A DNA stretch of 22,531 nucleotides from DAOTEJ01 sp035454085 (GTDB lineage: Bacteria; Pseudomonadota; Gammaproteobacteria; Burkholderiales; Burkholderiaceae_F): the NCBI GenBank assembly GCA_035454085.1, contig DAOTEJ010000039.1:1-22531 (forward strand). The letters are read 5' to 3'. A program made the position numbers and the translations under genes. Positions 21,922 to 22,531 of this stretch are shown here, in pieces (the stretch's first letter is position 1; each line of letters starts with the position of its first letter). Below the pieces are notes generated by a model. It searched no databases. It saw only the letters and a program-made list of their open reading frames with translations, and was not told the origin of the DNA.

Positions 21922-22531
21922 GAAGCACGGCGCGCGTGGGCGTGATCGGCACCGGCAACATGGGCGCGCCGATGGTCTTGCGCCTGGTCGAGCGCGGCTG
22001 GCGGCTCGTGGTGCGCGACCTGCGATCCGAGGCCGAGGCACCGCTGGCGGCGGCCGGCGCGACGGTCGCCGCCTCGCCCGCGGAGCTCGCGGCAGCGTGT
22101 GACTGGCTGATGCTCGTGGTGGTGGATGCGGCGCAGTTGAACGCCGTGCTGTTCGACGGGCCGCAGCCGGCCGCACCCTGCCTGCGCGCTGGCCAGATCG
22201 TGCTGGTGCACTCCACGGTCGCGCCCGATCAGGTGCGCGCGCTGGCCGAGCGGCTCGCGCCCACCGGCGCCGTGCTGCTCGACGCGCCGATCTCGGGCGG
22301 GCCGGCGCGGGCGCGCACCGGCACGCTTTCTCTGATGCTCTCCGGGGCGCCGGCCGCGCGCGAGCGGTCTGCCCCGCTGCTGGCGGACCTGGCCAGCGCC
22401 GTGTTCACGCTCGGCGAGGCGCCCGGCCAGGCCGCGGCCATGAAGCTCGTCAACAACCTGCTGGCCGGCGTGCACCTTGCCGCCGCGGCCCAGGCCTTTG
22501 CGCTGGGCGAGCGCGCCGGACTCAGCCGCGA
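21918..22531 (+). CDS. NAD(P)-dependent beta-hydroxyacid dehydrogenase (3-hydroxyisobutyrate dehydrogenase family), cut by window end
   Basis: About 204 residues are visible and the gene runs off the right edge. The N-terminus reads VGVIGTGNMGAPMVLRLVER, a Rossmann GxGxxG dinucleotide-binding motif with the family GxMGxPM pattern. DAPISGGPARARTGTLSLML (the substrate-binding SGG motif) and AAMKLVNNLL, with the catalytic Lys, follow. Such enzymes oxidise 3-hydroxyisobutyrate, tartronate semialdehyde, threonate or similar; the substrate is not clear. The start GTG at 21918 overlaps the stop of the UbiB-like gene, and GGGA (21907-21910) lies seven bases upstream, which makes the start secure. Confidence 0.9.
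   Translation, partial: MRSTARVGVIGTGNMGAPMVLRLVERGWRLVVRDLRSEAEAPLAAAGATVAASPAELAAACDWLMLVVVDAAQLNAVLFDGPQPAAPCLRAGQIVLVHSTVAPDQVRALAERLAPTGAVLLDAPISGGPARARTGTLSLMLSGAPAARERSAPLLADLASAVFTLGEAPGQAAAMKLVNNLLAGVHLAAAAQAFALGERAGLSR

Noticed and set aside
20512..22176. Open frame of 554 codons on the minus strand
   Set aside because: It is antisense to the UbiB-like and dehydrogenase genes and rich in Arg/Ala/Gln with no motif.

Overview
The window is about 70% G+C bacterial chromosome and reads as a betaproteobacterium of the order Burkholderiales. The reasons are the Bug-type periplasmic solute receptor, the family make-up (RF3, Uup, NnrU, YkvA/DUF1232, core-type MetE), the dense packing, frequent GTG/TTG starts, and -10-like boxes of the form TAGAAT, TAGACT or CATACT close to start codons. 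I see no tRNA, rRNA, CRISPR array, insertion sequence or phage gene. The DNA looks like ordinary core-plus-accessory chromosome with one assembly gap (100 N, 3011-3110).

Layout. 1-1297 (minus): the N-terminal part of a MetE-like methionine synthase, then a YihG-like acyltransferase. 1474-2783 (plus): an exported isoaspartyl methyltransferase homologue and a uracil-DNA-glycosylase-family protein. 2934-4375: the signal peptide of an unknown exported protein (plus) and a UraA/RutG-type permease (minus), both cut by the gap. 4536-7649 (plus): nitronate monooxygenase, a YkvA/DUF1232 membrane protein, and release factor 3. 7684-8265 (minus): NnrU. 8413-9444 (plus): an orphan Bug receptor. 9547-11726 (plus): a Kv-beta-type aldo/keto reductase, a divergent GTP cyclohydrolase I, and a short BLUF blue-light sensor. 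11850-12770 (plus): cysteine synthase. 12734-13189 (minus): a thermonuclease-fold nuclease whose 3' end overlaps cysteine synthase. 13359-16718 (minus): a threonine/serine dehydratase, a 58-residue one-helix protein, a YeeE/YedE (TsuA-like) transporter and an exported rhodanese. 16861-18458 (minus): an orphan HicA-fold protein, a glycine-zipper lipoprotein and a Trp/Pro/Gly-rich exported protein. 18698-20515 (minus): Uup. 20602-22531 (plus): an ABC1/UbiB-family kinase-like protein overlapping a beta-hydroxyacid dehydrogenase that runs off the end.

Two groups look like working modules. The first is folE plus BLUF: the BLUF start lies 8 bases after the folE stop, its Shine-Dalgarno overlaps that stop, and all key flavin-site residues are present. 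This suggests blue-light control of pterin supply or a related process. The second is the sulfur block: a periplasmic rhodanese, a thiosulfate-type transporter, and a tiny membrane or exported protein with one cysteine that starts inside the transporter stop codon. Cysteine synthase lies close by on the other strand. The 58-residue protein is the part most likely to be undescribed.

All calls come from reading the sequence. No database search was run, and functions are family-level unless stated.
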